From: JAJVID01 sp035275345
GTDB lineage: Bacteria > Acidobacteriota > Blastocatellia > RBC074
Length of the DNA stretch: 46,073 bases
NCBI GenBank assembly: GCA_035275345.1
Contig: DATEMY010000104.1
Span: 1 to 46,073 of the forward strand
Direction: 5' to 3'
Under the pieces are notes generated by a model. That model saw nothing but the letters and a program-made list of their open reading frames with translations, was not told where the DNA came from and ran no database searches. The position numbers and the translations under genes were made by a program. Position 1 is the first letter of the stretch; each line of letters starts with the position of its first letter. Below, one piece after another: positions 46,006 through 46,073 of the stretch.

Positions 46006-46073
46006 TCAATCAGTTACCTTTTTCCTGATCAGCACCACAGCGCCGGTCGGCCCGGGAACAGCCCCTCTGATCA
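46006..46073 (-). CDS. rplC: 50S ribosomal protein L3, C-terminal end (cut by window edge)
   Basis: The last 22 codons read IRGAVPGPTGAVVLIRKKVTD and TGA at 46008-46006, which is the typical L3 C-terminus. It directly precedes rplD, as in the S10 operon. The rest lies beyond the window. Confidence 0.93.
   Translation of the reverse strand, partial: IRGAVPGPTGAVVLIRKKVTD

Overview
The window looks like part of a chromosome from Acidobacteriota, probably class Blastocatellia. This is inferred from gene content and style, not from a marker search. Supporting points are the moderately high GC, giant IPT/TIG proteins carrying dockerin- and cohesin-like parts, PQQ-type propeller membrane proteins, and intergenic spaces full of short inverted, often 7-nt-periodic repeats.

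Layout. Bases 1-5600 (+ strand) hold the 3'-part of secA, a GlsB/YeaQ-type membrane protein, tRNA-Arg(CCG) with a terminator, and a secreted M28 peptidase. Between the tRNA and the peptidase, on the - strand, sits a complete tiny gene for a 28-residue Lys/Ala/Pro protein with its own promoter, leader hairpin, Shine-Dalgarno (SD) and terminator. Bases 5776-14680 (- strand) hold a PQQ-propeller membrane protein that appears damaged at both ends and a 2213-residue exported IPT-repeat protein. Bases 15337-20363 (- strand) hold the most interesting module: an NrtR-type NUDIX regulator followed by a nicotinamidase-like enzyme, a vWA protein, a PP2C phosphatase and a serine/threonine-kinase-like protein. 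Two 21-bp dyads match the NrtR operator layout; one lies in the nrtR promoter and one upstream of the four-gene operon. Bases 20572-28012 carry an amino-acid permease, a secreted protein of unknown function, an OmpA-type lipoprotein, a zinc-ribbon protein, a DUF4087-like secreted protein and a GH78-like alpha-L-rhamnosidase. Bases 28024-30123 are accC and accB.

Bases 30207-46073 (- strand) are the S10-spc-alpha ribosomal protein cluster in canonical order: rplC(partial)-rplD-rplW-rplB-rpsS-rplV-rpsC-rplP-rpmC-rpsQ-rplN-rplX-rplE-rpsN-rpsH-rplF-rplR-rpsE-rpmD-rplO-secY-adk-map-infA-rpmJ-rpsM-rpsK-rpsD-rpoA-rplQ. A terminator follows rplQ, before accB. The unusual feature is that this normally compact operon is interrupted by about nine short dyad or tandem-repeat elements of several unrelated sequences. 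Some of them supply stop codons (rplO, rpsQ) or occupy the place where a Shine-Dalgarno would be expected (rplP, rpsN).

Main leads: (1) an NAD-metabolism regulator apparently controlling a kinase/phosphatase/vWA signalling triad with a nicotinamidase-like enzyme; (2) a family of heptad-repeat inverted elements sharing architecture but not sequence; (3) the 28-residue KA-repeat microprotein gene; (4) repeat punctuation of the ribosomal operon. No CRISPR array, rRNA, insertion sequence or integrase was seen.
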